From NCBI GenBank assembly GCA_963665555.2, contig OY762308.1:3286001-3350000 (forward strand): a stretch of DNA of 64,000 bases, read 5' to 3'. The notes beneath the pieces were generated by a model. It did not search any database. It saw only the letters and a list, made by a program, of their open reading frames with translations, and had not been told where the DNA came from. This DNA comes from CAXXXW01 sp963665555 (GTDB lineage Bacteria > Pseudomonadota > Alphaproteobacteria > Thalassobaculales > Thalassobaculaceae). The position numbers and the translations under genes are program-made. Each line of letters starts with the position of its first letter. The stretch's first letter is position 1. Below are positions 1 to 9,176 of the stretch, piece after piece.

Positions 1-390
1 GAGCGGCGGCTCCGGCTCCGTCGTTTCGCCTCCGGGCGGCGTGTCGAGGGCGAGGGCGGGTTCGCCGTCGCCCGCGCCGTCGTCCGGCGGCTCGACGCCG
101 GCGCTCCACGACAGGGCGTCCACCCGGCTGCCCAGCGCCGCCACCCGCGCCTCCAGCGCCGACAGGCGGGCGTCGTCGTGGCCGAGCTCGGCCAGGCGCT
201 TTTCGATCCGCCGGTCGATATAGGTCCGCCGCGCGGCGCCGCGCTCGGCCTCGATCCGTTCGGCCTGGTCGCGGACCAGGGCGGCCACCTCGCGCCGGTC
301 GGCGCCGCCGCTCCCGGCCGGTCCCGGCCCGGCGCAGCCGGCGAGGACGGCCAAGGCCGCGAGAAGGCAGGGGAGGCGGGGAACGCGCAT
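1..390 (-). CDS. Putative lipoprotein with coiled coil, 3' end cut by window edge
   Basis: The frame opens at an ATG at 390 and stays open to the left edge, giving 130 visible codons. The N-terminus is a short basic stretch, a hydrophobic core and a lipobox L-A-G-C with the cysteine at residue 19, so export and lipid attachment are expected. Residues about 35-85 are rich in Arg, Glu, Ala and Leu in a heptad-like pattern (coiled coil), followed by a Pro/Gly/Glu-rich tail that continues off the window. No family is recognised. The coiled coil after a lipobox would suit an envelope-spanning or peptidoglycan-linked protein, but that is inference. It is transcribed in the same direction as the Bax inhibitor gene upstream, about 90 bases away. 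Confidence 0.6.
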   Translation of the reverse strand, partial: MRVPRLPCLLAALAVLAGCAGPGPAGSGGADRREVAALVRDQAERIEAERGAARRTYIDRRIEKRLAELGHDDARLSALEARVAALGSRVDALSWSAGVEPPDDGAGDGEPALALDTPPGGETTEPEPPL

Positions 391-483
391 GTAATCCTCC
401 CGGCGCCGGGCCTCGGGGGCGATGGGGCGGCGCGAAACGCCCGGGGCCGGGGCCCCGGGCGCCCGCCGGACCGGGGTTTCCGG

Positions 484-1230
484 CTACTCCCTGTTGCCGA
501 ACAGGTGCAGCAGCATGACGAACAGGTTGATGAAGTCGAGATAGAGGCGCAGCGCCCCGTGGATCGACTTCCGCGCCTGGGTCTCGCCGTCGTCGCCCTC
601 CCAGTAGTCGTTCTTGATCGACTGGGTGTCGTAGGCGGTCAGCCCGGCGAAGACGAGCACGCCGATCACCGAGATCGCGAAGTGCAGCGCGCTGGAGGCG
701 AGGAAGATGTTGACGACCGACGCGATCAGGATGCCGATCAGCCCCATGAACAGGAACGACCCCATCCCCGTCAGGTCGCGCTTGGTGGTGTAGCCGAACA
801 GGCTCATCCCCGCGAACATGCCGGCCGAGATGAAGAACACCCGCACGATGCTCTCGCCCGTGAAGACGAGGAAGATGCTGGAGAGCGACAGCCCCATCAG
901 GGCCGCGAAAATCCAGAACACGACCTGCGCGGTCGACGCCGCCATGCGGTTCAGCCGCGCCGCGAACAGGAACACCATGCCGATCGGGGCCAGCATGATC
1001 ACCCATTTCAGCGGCGACAGGTAGATCGCCTGGCCGAAGGCGGTGAGGTACTCGCGCCCGTCCGGGCCGGTTTGCGTCGCCGCGAAGCTGGCGCCGAGCG
1101 CCACCAGCCCGGTGATCGCCATGCCGATGGTCATGTGGTTGTAGACGCCGAGCATGTACTGGCGGAGCCCGACATCGACCTGCGCCGCCTCCGCCTGAGC
1201 CCGCGTCATCGCGCGCCGATCGAGAGCCAT
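484..1230 (-). CDS. Bax inhibitor-1/YccA family inner-membrane protein
   Basis: The 248-residue product has a soluble N-terminus of about 25 residues followed by seven hydrophobic segments and a short charged C-terminus, the layout of the Bax inhibitor-1 (UPF0005/YccA) family, whose bacterial members are about 220-250 residues. The AYDTQ motif around residue 200 is the conserved family signature. Members are pH-sensitive calcium-leak channels or modulators of the FtsH protease; which applies here cannot be told. The ATG at 1230 is preceded by GGAGGATT at good spacing, and a well-formed promoter lies directly upstream (1269-1297), so the gene is expressed independently of rlmN. Confidence 0.9.
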   Translation of the reverse strand: MALDRRAMTRAQAEAAQVDVGLRQYMLGVYNHMTIGMAITGLVALGASFAATQTGPDGREYLTAFGQAIYLSPLKWVIMLAPIGMVFLFAARLNRMAASTAQVVFWIFAALMGLSLSSIFLVFTGESIVRVFFISAGMFAGMSLFGYTTKRDLTGMGSFLFMGLIGILIASVVNIFLASSALHFAISVIGVLVFAGLTAYDTQSIKNDYWEGDDGETQARKSIHGALRLYLDFINLFVMLLHLFGNRE

Positions 1231-1268
1231 TGCGAAATCCTCCGGAAACGGTTGGGAGCCTGAAGCGG

Positions 1269-1293
1269 AATATAATCCCGGCCGGCGCCGTTT

Positions 1294-1297
<4 letters not shown>
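1269..1297 (-). promoter_or_regulatory. Sigma-70 type promoter for the Bax inhibitor-1 gene
   Basis: Read on the minus strand, TTGAAA (1297-1292) is followed by exactly 17 bases and TATATT (1274-1269). This is the cleanest housekeeping promoter in the window and stands out in a very GC-rich region. The -35 box overlaps the stop codon of rlmN (1294-1296). Expected transcription start is about 1262, giving a leader of some 30 bases before the ATG at 1230. Confidence 0.7.
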
Positions 1298-2480
<1,183 letters not shown>

Positions 2481-2493
<13 letters not shown>

Positions 2494-2987
2494 GTCCGGT
2501 CGATCAGCTTCTTCGTCGCCGTGAAGCCGGACAGCGAGTAGGTGTCCGTCGTCCGCGTGCCGCGGCTGGAATAGCCGACGACGACCATCCGGTTGCCCTT
2601 GATCATCGCGCGGACCAGGCTGGCGTCGTCCTTGGCGCTGGAGGACCAGGCGCGGTCGCCCGTGGTGAACAGTTCGAACTTCCGCTTGCCGATCCGGACC
2701 TCGACGGAGCCGCCCTTCTTGAAGGTGTAGCCGGCGACGAAGCTCACCTCGCCCCGGATTTTCGAGGCGGGGTGGTTGGTGACGAGGGCGTAGGGGTCGC
2801 CGCGGCGCTTGTACTTGCCTTCCTGCTTCAGCGGCGCGCTGGCCATGTAGCAGACCTCGTTGCCGCCATCCATGTAGGTGTAGGCGGCCCATTTGCCGTT
2901 CGCGCCGATCTTCGAGGGCGTCTGGGCGGCGGCGGGGGAAGCGGCCGCGAGGAGGAGGGCGAGGAGGAGGAGAAGCGGTCTGGTCAT
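2481..2987 (-). CDS. IalB (invasion-associated locus B) family periplasmic protein
   Basis: The 168-residue product begins with a signal peptide (hydrophobic leucine run, cleavage expected after A-A-A-Q near residue 22) and continues with the IalB family pattern: WAAYTY, a conserved EVCYM cysteine, FVAGY, a basic GKRKFELF segment and a final cysteine near the C-terminus (DRTC) that probably forms a disulfide with the first. The role of these proteins outside Bartonella, where the family was named, is unknown. Its ATG overlaps the cobN stop in an ATGA, and its own stop overlaps the rlmN start by 13 bases, so it sits inside a translationally coupled series. Confidence 0.85.
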
Positions 2988-5900
2988 CCGTTCGAATCCC
3001 GGTCGGCTCCGCGTCGTCGATTGTGAATAACCGTTCCCGGCCCCTCGATGCAATCGAAAGAATGGGGCGGAAATCCGATCGCGCCTTCCCGCCCCGCCGG
3101 GCCGGGGGCGGCGGCGAGGCGCTCCAGGCGCTCCGGGGCGTCGTTGCGGGCCGGCCGCCACAGGCCGCGCCGCCGCGCCTCCAGCAGCCGCGCCGCCATG
3201 TCCTCCCGGGCGCGGGGGTTGTGCCGGTCGAGGAAGGCGAGGACCTCCGGGTCCTCCAGGTAGGCCTCGTACACGGCGTCGAAATGCCGGTCGCCGACGC
3301 AGCGGGCGGTCGCCGCGAAGGCGAACAGGTAGTCCACCGTCGCCGCCATCTCGAAGGCGCCCTTGTAGCCGTGGCGCATCGCGCCGGCGATCCATTTCGG
3401 GTTGGCCGCCCGGCCGCGCACGACGCGGGCGACCTCCTCCTCCAGGGCGCGGACGCGCGGCGCCTCGGGCCGCGAGTTGTCGCCGTGCCAGACCGCCGGC
3501 GCGGCGCCGGAGAAATGCCGGACCGCCGCCGCCAGCCCGCCCTCGAACTGGTAGTAGTCGTCGGAGTCGAGCAGGTCGTGCTCGCGGTTGTCCTGGTTGT
3601 GGACCACGGCCTCGACGGCGGCGAGGCGGGCGCGGAACATGTCGCGCCGGGGCTGGCCGGCCGCGCCGTCGCCGTAGGCGTAGCCGCCCCATTCGAGGTA
3701 GACGCGGGCGAAATCCGCGTCGTCCTCCCAGACGCCCTCGTCGATCAGCGTCTGCAGGCCGGCGCCGTAGGCCCCCGGCTTCGAGCCGAAAACCCGGAAG
3801 CCGGCGCGGCGGACCGCCTCCTCCCGGTCCAGCCCCTCGCGCTCCAGCCGCGCCGCGTCGCGGCGCGCGGCGGCGGCGAGCGGGTTCGACGCCTCCGGCT
3901 CGTCGAGCGCGGCCACGGCCCGGATCGCGCCGTCCAGCAGGTCGATCTGCCAGGGGAAGGCGTCGCGGAAAAAGCCGGAGACGCGGAACGTCACGTCGAC
4001 GCGCGGCCGGTCGAGCACGGAGAGCGGCAGCACCTCGAACCCCGTCACCCGGCCGGTCGCGCCCTCCCAGTCGGGCCGCGCGCCGATCAGGGCGAGCGCC
4101 TGGGCGATGTCGTCGCCGCCGGTGCGCATGTTCGCCGTGCCCCAGGCCGAGAGCGCGATCGCGCGGGGCCATTCCCCGTGCTCCTGGCGATGGCGCTCCA
4201 GCAGCAGGCCGGCCGCCTTCCAGCCGAGGGTCCAGGCGGCCGGCGTCGGCACGGCGCGCGTGTCCACGGAATAGAAGTTGCGCCCGGTCGGCAGGACTTC
4301 GGGCCGGCCGCGGGTCGGCGCGCCCGACGGCCCCGGCGCGACGAAGCGCCCGTCCAGCCCGGCCAGCAGGCCGTCGATCTCCGCCGCGCCGCAGGCGTCC
4401 GCCGCCGGCCGGAGCCGCGCGCGCAGCCAGTCGAGCACGGCGCGGGCGCGCGTCCAGCCGGGTTCGGGCGCCGCCGCGCCGGAGACCAGCGCCGAGGCCA
4501 GCGCCTCCAGCCGCTCCACCGTGTCGCCGGCGCTCCGCCACCGCCCGCCGGAGTCCAGCCGCGCGAGCGCCGCCGGGCGCGGCCCATCCCACGGCGCGGC
4601 CATGTCCGCGTCGAGCGGGTCGAAGCCGTCGAGGCCGAGATCGCCCGCCAGCGCGCGGTGCAGCGAGGCGTTCGCGCCCTCGCCGTTCCCGCGCGGCGCG
4701 CGCAGCAGCGCCACCAGCAGGTCGTCGCGCAACCGGCCCTCCGGCGATTCGCCGAACACATGCAGCCCGTCGCGGATCTGCATCTCCTTCAGCTCGCAGA
4801 GCCAGCCGTCGAGCTTGCGGAGCTTCTCGGCCTCGGCGTCGCCTTGGGCGATGCCGCAATCCAGGTCCAGGCGCAGGCGTTCGAGCAGTTCGAGGATGCG
4901 GGCGGACAGCAGCGGGAGGCGGCGCGGATCGACGCCGGCGGCCTCGTAGTACTCGTCCACCAGCGCCTCCAGGTCCTTCAGCGGGCCGTGGGTCTCGGCG
5001 CGGGTCAGCGGCGGGGTGAGGTGGTCCACGACGGCCGCGGCCGTCCGGCGCTTGGCCTGCGTCCCCTCGCCCGGATCGTTGACGATGAAGGGGTAGAGGT
5101 TGGGCAGCGGCCCCAGCGCCGCCTCCGGGAAGCAGCGCGCCGACAGCGCCGTCGCCTTGCCCGGCAGCCATTCGAGGTTGCCGTGCTTGCCGAGATGGAC
5201 GACGGCGTGGGCGTCGAACCCCTCGCGCAGCCAGGCGTGGAAGGCGAGGTAGCCGTGCGGCGGCGGCAGGTCCGGGTCGTGGTAGGTCGATTTCGGGTCG
5301 ATGTTGTAGCCGCGCGCCGGCTGCACCGCGACGACGAGGTTGCCGAACCGGCGCGCGGGCAGGACGAACCGCCCGCCTTCGGCGAAGGGGTCGTCCTCCG
5401 GCGCGCCCCAGCGGGCCGAGACCTCCGCGCCGGCCGCCGCCGGCAGGCGCGCGAGGAAGGCCCGGTAGGCCGCGACCGGCCAAGCCGCGCCCCCGGACGC
5501 GCCGCCGCGCTTGCCCGGCGCGTTGGTCGGCCCCGCCGCCAGCAGGCGCATCCACGCCTCCGGATCCGCCGGCGCGCCCTCGATCCGGTATCCGGCGCCG
5601 CGCAGCGCCGCGACGATCCGCACAAGGCTCGCCGGCGTGTCGAGGCCGACGCCGTTGCCGATCCGCGAATCCCGGTTCGGGTAGTTGGCGAGCACGATGG
5701 CGATCCGGCGCCCGCCGGGCCGGGCGGCGCGCAGCCGCGCCCAGTTCGCGGCGAGATCGGCGACGAAGGCGATCCGGTCCGGGACCGGCTCGTAGGCGAC
5801 GATCGGGCATTCGGTCGCCGGGTCGAAGCGCGATTCGGCCTTGAAGGAGACGGCGCGCGAGACCAGCCGCCCGTCCACCTCCGGCAGGGCCACGTTCATG

Positions 5901-6856
5901 GCGATGTCGCGCGCCGACAGGCCGGCCGCCGACGCCTCCCAGGACTCGCGGTCGCCGCCGGAGAAGACAACCTGGAGCACCGGGCAGTCGGCGGCGTCGA
6001 AGGGCGTTTCCGCCCGTGCCGCCCCGGGCCGGGAGACCGCGAAGCCGGTCGCGTTCAGCGCGACGGCGGCCCCGGCCCCGGCCAGCGCGTCGGCGACCAG
6101 CGCGGCCGAGACCGGCTCCTTCAGGCTGGACACGAAGATCGGCAGCGGGTTCAGGCCGCGCGCCGCCAGCGCCTCGACCAGCGCGTCCACCGGCTTCAGG
6201 TTCCCGGCCTGGAACAGCGCGCGGTAGAACACGATGGCGCAGGCCGGCCGCCCGGCCTCCCAGCGCCGCCGCAACTCCGCGAGGCCCGGCGCCTCGACGC
6301 CCGGCCAGTACAGCCCCGCCGGCGGGACCGGCGCCGGCTCGGTCCAGTCCGCGTCGCGGCCGAGGCGCGCGGCGGCCCAGGCGAGCATCGCGGCCGCGTT
6401 GCCGGCGCCCCCGTGCGCGAACCAGCCCCAGACGCGGGCGATGTCCCGCGCGTCGAGGGTCGAAAGCGCCGTCAGTTCCGGGTCCGGCCTGTCGTCGCCG
6501 GGGACGACCGCCAGCGCGATGCCGCGCTCCCGGCAGGTCCCGGCGATCCGCTCGATCCCGTAGGGCCAGTAGCCGGCGCCGCCGATCGGCCGCACGACAA
6601 CGAGCCGCGCGAAGCGGACCGTCCGCTCGATGTAGAGGTCGACCGACAGGTTGTGGGCCAGCCCCATCGGGTTGGCGAGGCGCAGCGACGGCGTGGCCTC
6701 CGGCCGCCGGGCCAGCGCCGCGCCATGGGCCGCCGCGAGGCAGGCGAGGTCGCTGTCGGCGGAGGAGAGGACGACGACCTCGCCCGGCGACTGGCCGAGA
6801 TCGACCGCCTGGGCGCCTTCCGCCGCCCGGCCGGGCGCCGCCGCCAGGAGGTGCAC
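2984..6856 (-). CDS. cobN: Cobaltochelatase subunit CobN
   Basis: CobN is the large subunit of the ATP-dependent aerobic cobaltochelatase, which with CobS and CobT inserts cobalt into hydrogenobyrinic acid a,c-diamide in B12 synthesis. The 1290-residue length matches the family (about 1275), and the sequence is similar throughout, with the expected N-terminal segment beginning HLLAA and conserved stretches such as HLGKHGNLEWLPGK and WGTANMRTGGDDIAQA. The start is a GTG at 6856, 11 bases after the cobW stop. The last 40 or so residues, after the usual family end, look like translated intergenic DNA and run into the ialB start (ATGA). CobS and CobT are not in the window. Confidence 0.95.
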   Translation of the reverse strand: MHLLAAAPGRAAEGAQAVDLGQSPGEVVVLSSADSDLACLAAAHGAALARRPEATPSLRLANPMGLAHNLSVDLYIERTVRFARLVVVRPIGGAGYWPYGIERIAGTCRERGIALAVVPGDDRPDPELTALSTLDARDIARVWGWFAHGGAGNAAAMLAWAAARLGRDADWTEPAPVPPAGLYWPGVEAPGLAELRRRWEAGRPACAIVFYRALFQAGNLKPVDALVEALAARGLNPLPIFVSSLKEPVSAALVADALAGAGAAVALNATGFAVSRPGAARAETPFDAADCPVLQVVFSGGDRESWEASAAGLSARDIAMNVALPEVDGRLVSRAVSFKAESRFDPATECPIVAYEPVPDRIAFVADLAANWARLRAARPGGRRIAIVLANYPNRDSRIGNGVGLDTPASLVRIVAALRGAGYRIEGAPADPEAWMRLLAAGPTNAPGKRGGASGGAAWPVAAYRAFLARLPAAAGAEVSARWGAPEDDPFAEGGRFVLPARRFGNLVVAVQPARGYNIDPKSTYHDPDLPPPHGYLAFHAWLREGFDAHAVVHLGKHGNLEWLPGKATALSARCFPEAALGPLPNLYPFIVNDPGEGTQAKRRTAAAVVDHLTPPLTRAETHGPLKDLEALVDEYYEAAGVDPRRLPLLSARILELLERLRLDLDCGIAQGDAEAEKLRKLDGWLCELKEMQIRDGLHVFGESPEGRLRDDLLVALLRAPRGNGEGANASLHRALAGDLGLDGFDPLDADMAAPWDGPRPAALARLDSGGRWRSAGDTVERLEALASALVSGAAAPEPGWTRARAVLDWLRARLRPAADACGAAEIDGLLAGLDGRFVAPGPSGAPTRGRPEVLPTGRNFYSVDTRAVPTPAAWTLGWKAAGLLLERHRQEHGEWPRAIALSAWGTANMRTGGDDIAQALALIGARPDWEGATGRVTGFEVLPLSVLDRPRVDVTFRVSGFFRDAFPWQIDLLDGAIRAVAALDEPEASNPLAAAARRDAARLEREGLDREEAVRRAGFRVFGSKPGAYGAGLQTLIDEGVWEDDADFARVYLEWGGYAYGDGAAGQPRRDMFRARLAAVEAVVHNQDNREHDLLDSDDYYQFEGGLAAAVRHFSGAAPAVWHGDNSRPEAPRVRALEEEVARVVRGRAANPKWIAGAMRHGYKGAFEMAATVDYLFAFAATARCVGDRHFDAVYEAYLEDPEVLAFLDRHNPRAREDMAARLLEARRRGLWRPARNDAPERLERLAAAPGPAGREGAIGFPPHSFDCIEGPGTVIHNRRRGADRDSNG

Positions 6857-6867
6857 GGCGGCGCCCG

Positions 6868-7929
6868 TCAGCCGGCGAGCGCGGCGGCGATCCCGGCCTC
6901 GTCGAGGCCGGTCCGCCCGATCGCGACCAGGCGCGAGCGCCGGGCCTCCCCCACGGCCCAGTCGCGGTCGTAATAGCGGTCGATCCGCGCGCCCACCGCC
7001 TGCACCGCGAGGCGCATCGGCTTGCCGCTGACGGCCAGGAAGCCCTTGACGCGCAGGATGTCGTGCGCGCGGATCGCGCCGGCCAGCCGGGCCAGCAGGG
7101 CGTCCGGGTCCGCCGTCTCGCCGGGTTCGAGCACGAAGCTCGCGAAATCCTCGTGGTCGTGCTCGCCGGCGGCGTCGATATGCGAGGGGCGGGAGTCGAG
7201 GTCGTCCTCGGCCCCGGCGCCGAGGCCGAGCAGCACCGGCGCGCCGATCCCGCCATGGCTGGCGCGCAGCGTCTTGACGGCGGGCCGCGCGTGGCGCGCG
7301 ACCTCCGCCTCGGCGCGCGCGCGCCCGGCCCCGTCCACGCGGTCCACCTTGTTGAGGATAATCATGTCGGCGCAGGCGACCTGCTCCTCGAACAGCTCCT
7401 CCAGCGGGCTGTCGTGGTCGAGGGCGGGGTCGGCCTCGCGGGCCGCGCGCACCGCTTCGGGATCGGCCGCGAAGCGCCCGGCGGCGACCGCCTCGGCGTC
7501 CACCACCGCGACCACGCCGTCCACCGTCGCGCGCGTGCGCACCTCCGGCCAGGCGAAGGCCTGGACCAGCGGCTTGGGCAGCGCCAGCCCGGAGGTCTCG
7601 ATCACGATGTGGTCCGGCGGGTCCGGCCGGTCGAGCAGCGCGCGCATCGCGGGCAGGAAGTCGTCGGCCACCGCGCAGCAGATGCAGCCATTGGCCAGTT
7701 CGACCACGTCGCCCTCCTCGCAGCCCTCGACGCCGCAGCCCAGCAGCAGTTCGCGGTCCACGCCGAGTTCGCCGAACTCGTTGACGACCAGCGCCAGCCG
7801 CCGCCCGCCGGCGGTCGCGACGAGGTGGCGGACCAGGCTGGTCTTGCCCGCGCCGAGGAAGCCGGTGACGACGGTGGCGGGGATTTTCCCCGTCCGCTTG
7901 CGCCCGCCCGGCCCGGCGGAATCGTCCAT
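6868..7929 (-). CDS. cobW: CobW family cobalamin-biosynthesis GTPase/metallochaperone
   Basis: CobW is a G3E-family GTPase that binds a transition metal and is thought to deliver cobalt to CobN. The 353-residue product shows the P-loop GFLGAGKT near residues 23-30, the metal-binding GCICC motif with cysteines at 82, 84 and 85, NKVD for guanine specificity, and the C-terminal CobW domain with the RVKGFLAVSGKP segment. The ATG at 7929 was chosen because the family N-terminus begins about 15 residues before the P-loop; the frame is open further upstream but that part resembles nothing. cobN follows 11 bases downstream, consistent with a common mRNA and function. Confidence 0.93.
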   Translation of the reverse strand: MDDSAGPGGRKRTGKIPATVVTGFLGAGKTSLVRHLVATAGGRRLALVVNEFGELGVDRELLLGCGVEGCEEGDVVELANGCICCAVADDFLPAMRALLDRPDPPDHIVIETSGLALPKPLVQAFAWPEVRTRATVDGVVAVVDAEAVAAGRFAADPEAVRAAREADPALDHDSPLEELFEEQVACADMIILNKVDRVDGAGRARAEAEVARHARPAVKTLRASHGGIGAPVLLGLGAGAEDDLDSRPSHIDAAGEHDHEDFASFVLEPGETADPDALLARLAGAIRAHDILRVKGFLAVSGKPMRLAVQAVGARIDRYYDRDWAVGEARRSRLVAIGRTGLDEAGIAAALAG

Positions 7930-7987
7930 GGCGCCCTCCCGCGCGCGGCCGGGCGCCCCGCCCGCCGGAGGCCCGTCCCGCCCGCGC

Positions 7988-8016
7988 CTTGTCGGTTCGG
8001 CCGGGGCGGGTGTCAA
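7988..8016 (-). promoter_or_regulatory. Possible promoter for the cobW-cobN-ialB-rlmN unit
   Basis: On the minus strand a perfect TTGACA (8016-8011) is followed after 17 bases by GACAAG (7993-7988). The -35 box is ideal but the -10 is poor, so strength is uncertain. It lies about 60 bases upstream of the cobW ATG. No B12-box (GCCACTG) or other cobalamin-riboswitch landmark could be found between it and the gene. Confidence 0.35.
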
Positions 8017-8132
8017 GCGCCGAGGACGGGCGCGCCGGCCTTCGCCGTTCCCCGCCCGCCGGGGCCGTGCTACGGTTTCCGCGTCGCGGCCGTCGGGGAC
8101 GGTCGCCCGCAATCCCGGAGAGGAGAAGCGAC

Positions 8133-9098
8133 ATGATGAAATACCTCGTGGGGGCCGCCGCGCTCGCCCTCGGCGCGGCCGGCGCGATCCACGCCGCCGA
8201 GGCCGAGCAGCGCTTCGTGTCCATCGGCACCGGCGGCGTCACCGGCGTGTACTACCCGACCGGCGGCGCGATCTGCCGGCTGGTGAACCGCGGCCGCAAG
8301 GAGCACGGCATCCGCTGCTCGGCCGAATCGACGGGCGGGTCGATCTACAACATCAACACCATCCGCGCCGGCGAGCTCGAATTCGGCGTCGCCCAGTCGG
8401 ACTGGCAGTACCACGCCTACCACGGCACCTCGAAATTCGCCGACAAGGGCAAGTTCGACAAGCTGCGCGCGGTGTTCTCCGTCCATCCGGAGCCGGTGAC
8501 CATCATCGCCCGCGACGATTCCGGCATCGCCAACATCACCGACTTCCCCGGCAAGCGGGTGAACATCGGCAATCCCGGCTCCGGCACGCTCGGCACCTGG
8601 GAGGTGATCGAGGCGGCGATGGGCTGGGCGCGGACCGACCTGAAGCTGCCGGCGCAGATGAAGTCGGCCGAGACCGGCCAGGCGCTGTGCGACGGCAAGA
8701 TCGACGCCTATTTCTGGCTGGTCGGCCATCCCTCGGCCCTGACGCAGGAATCGATCGCCAGCTGCGCCGCGCACCTGGTGAACGCGACCAGCCCCGAGAT
8801 CGACAAGCTGGTGGCGGACAACCCCTACTACCGGGTCGCGCGCATTCCGGCGGGCATGTACAACAACGACGCGGATGTCGTGACCTTCGGCGTCGGCGCC
8901 ACCTTCGTCTCCTCGGCCGATGTGCCGGACGACGTGGTGTACACGGTGGTCAAGGCGGTGTTCGAAAACTTCGACTCCTTCCGCAAGCTCCATCCCGCCT
9001 TCGCCAACCTGAAGGCGGAGGAGATGATCTCCGACTCGCTCTCGGCCCCGCTGCATCCGGGCGCCGCGAAGTACTACAAGGAGCGCGGCTGGATGTAG
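8133..9098 (+). CDS. TAXI family TRAP transporter solute-binding protein
   Basis: The 321-residue product has a signal peptide (about 22 residues, ending A-I-H-A-A) and the TAXI family signature GTGGVTGVYYPTGGAICR shortly after, then the conserved STGGSIYNI and QSDWQ segments. TAXI proteins are the periplasmic receptors of TRAP transporters with a single fused membrane subunit; such a permease follows 78 bases downstream. Substrates are mostly unknown; glutamate and other dicarboxylates have been reported for some relatives. The start at 8133 is chosen over upstream in-frame codons because GGAGAGGAG lies directly ahead and the signal peptide begins there. An extended -10-like TGCTACGGT at 8068-8076 may be its promoter. 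Confidence 0.93.
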   Translation: MMKYLVGAAALALGAAGAIHAAEAEQRFVSIGTGGVTGVYYPTGGAICRLVNRGRKEHGIRCSAESTGGSIYNINTIRAGELEFGVAQSDWQYHAYHGTSKFADKGKFDKLRAVFSVHPEPVTIIARDDSGIANITDFPGKRVNIGNPGSGTLGTWEVIEAAMGWARTDLKLPAQMKSAETGQALCDGKIDAYFWLVGHPSALTQESIASCAAHLVNATSPEIDKLVADNPYYRVARIPAGMYNNDADVVTFGVGATFVSSADVPDDVVYTVVKAVFENFDSFRKLHPAFANLKAEEMISDSLSAPLHPGAAKYYKERGWM

Positions 9099-9176
9099 CG
9101 CCGCGCGACCGCCGGCGGGCGGGCGCGGACCCGCCCGCCGGCCTTCCTTCCAGCGCATGGGGCGGGGGAGCCAGCC

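Noticed and set aside
3023..6973. Long plus-strand open frame (about 1300 codons) opposite cobN
   Set aside because: It is Arg/Gly/Pro/Ala-rich without any domain, as expected from antisense reading of GC-rich coding DNA; the minus-strand CobN is unmistakable.
7930..8132. Cobalamin riboswitch upstream of cobW
   Set aside because: The B12 genes made this likely, but neither a B12-box-like GCCACTG nor the other conserved riboswitch elements can be found on the minus strand.
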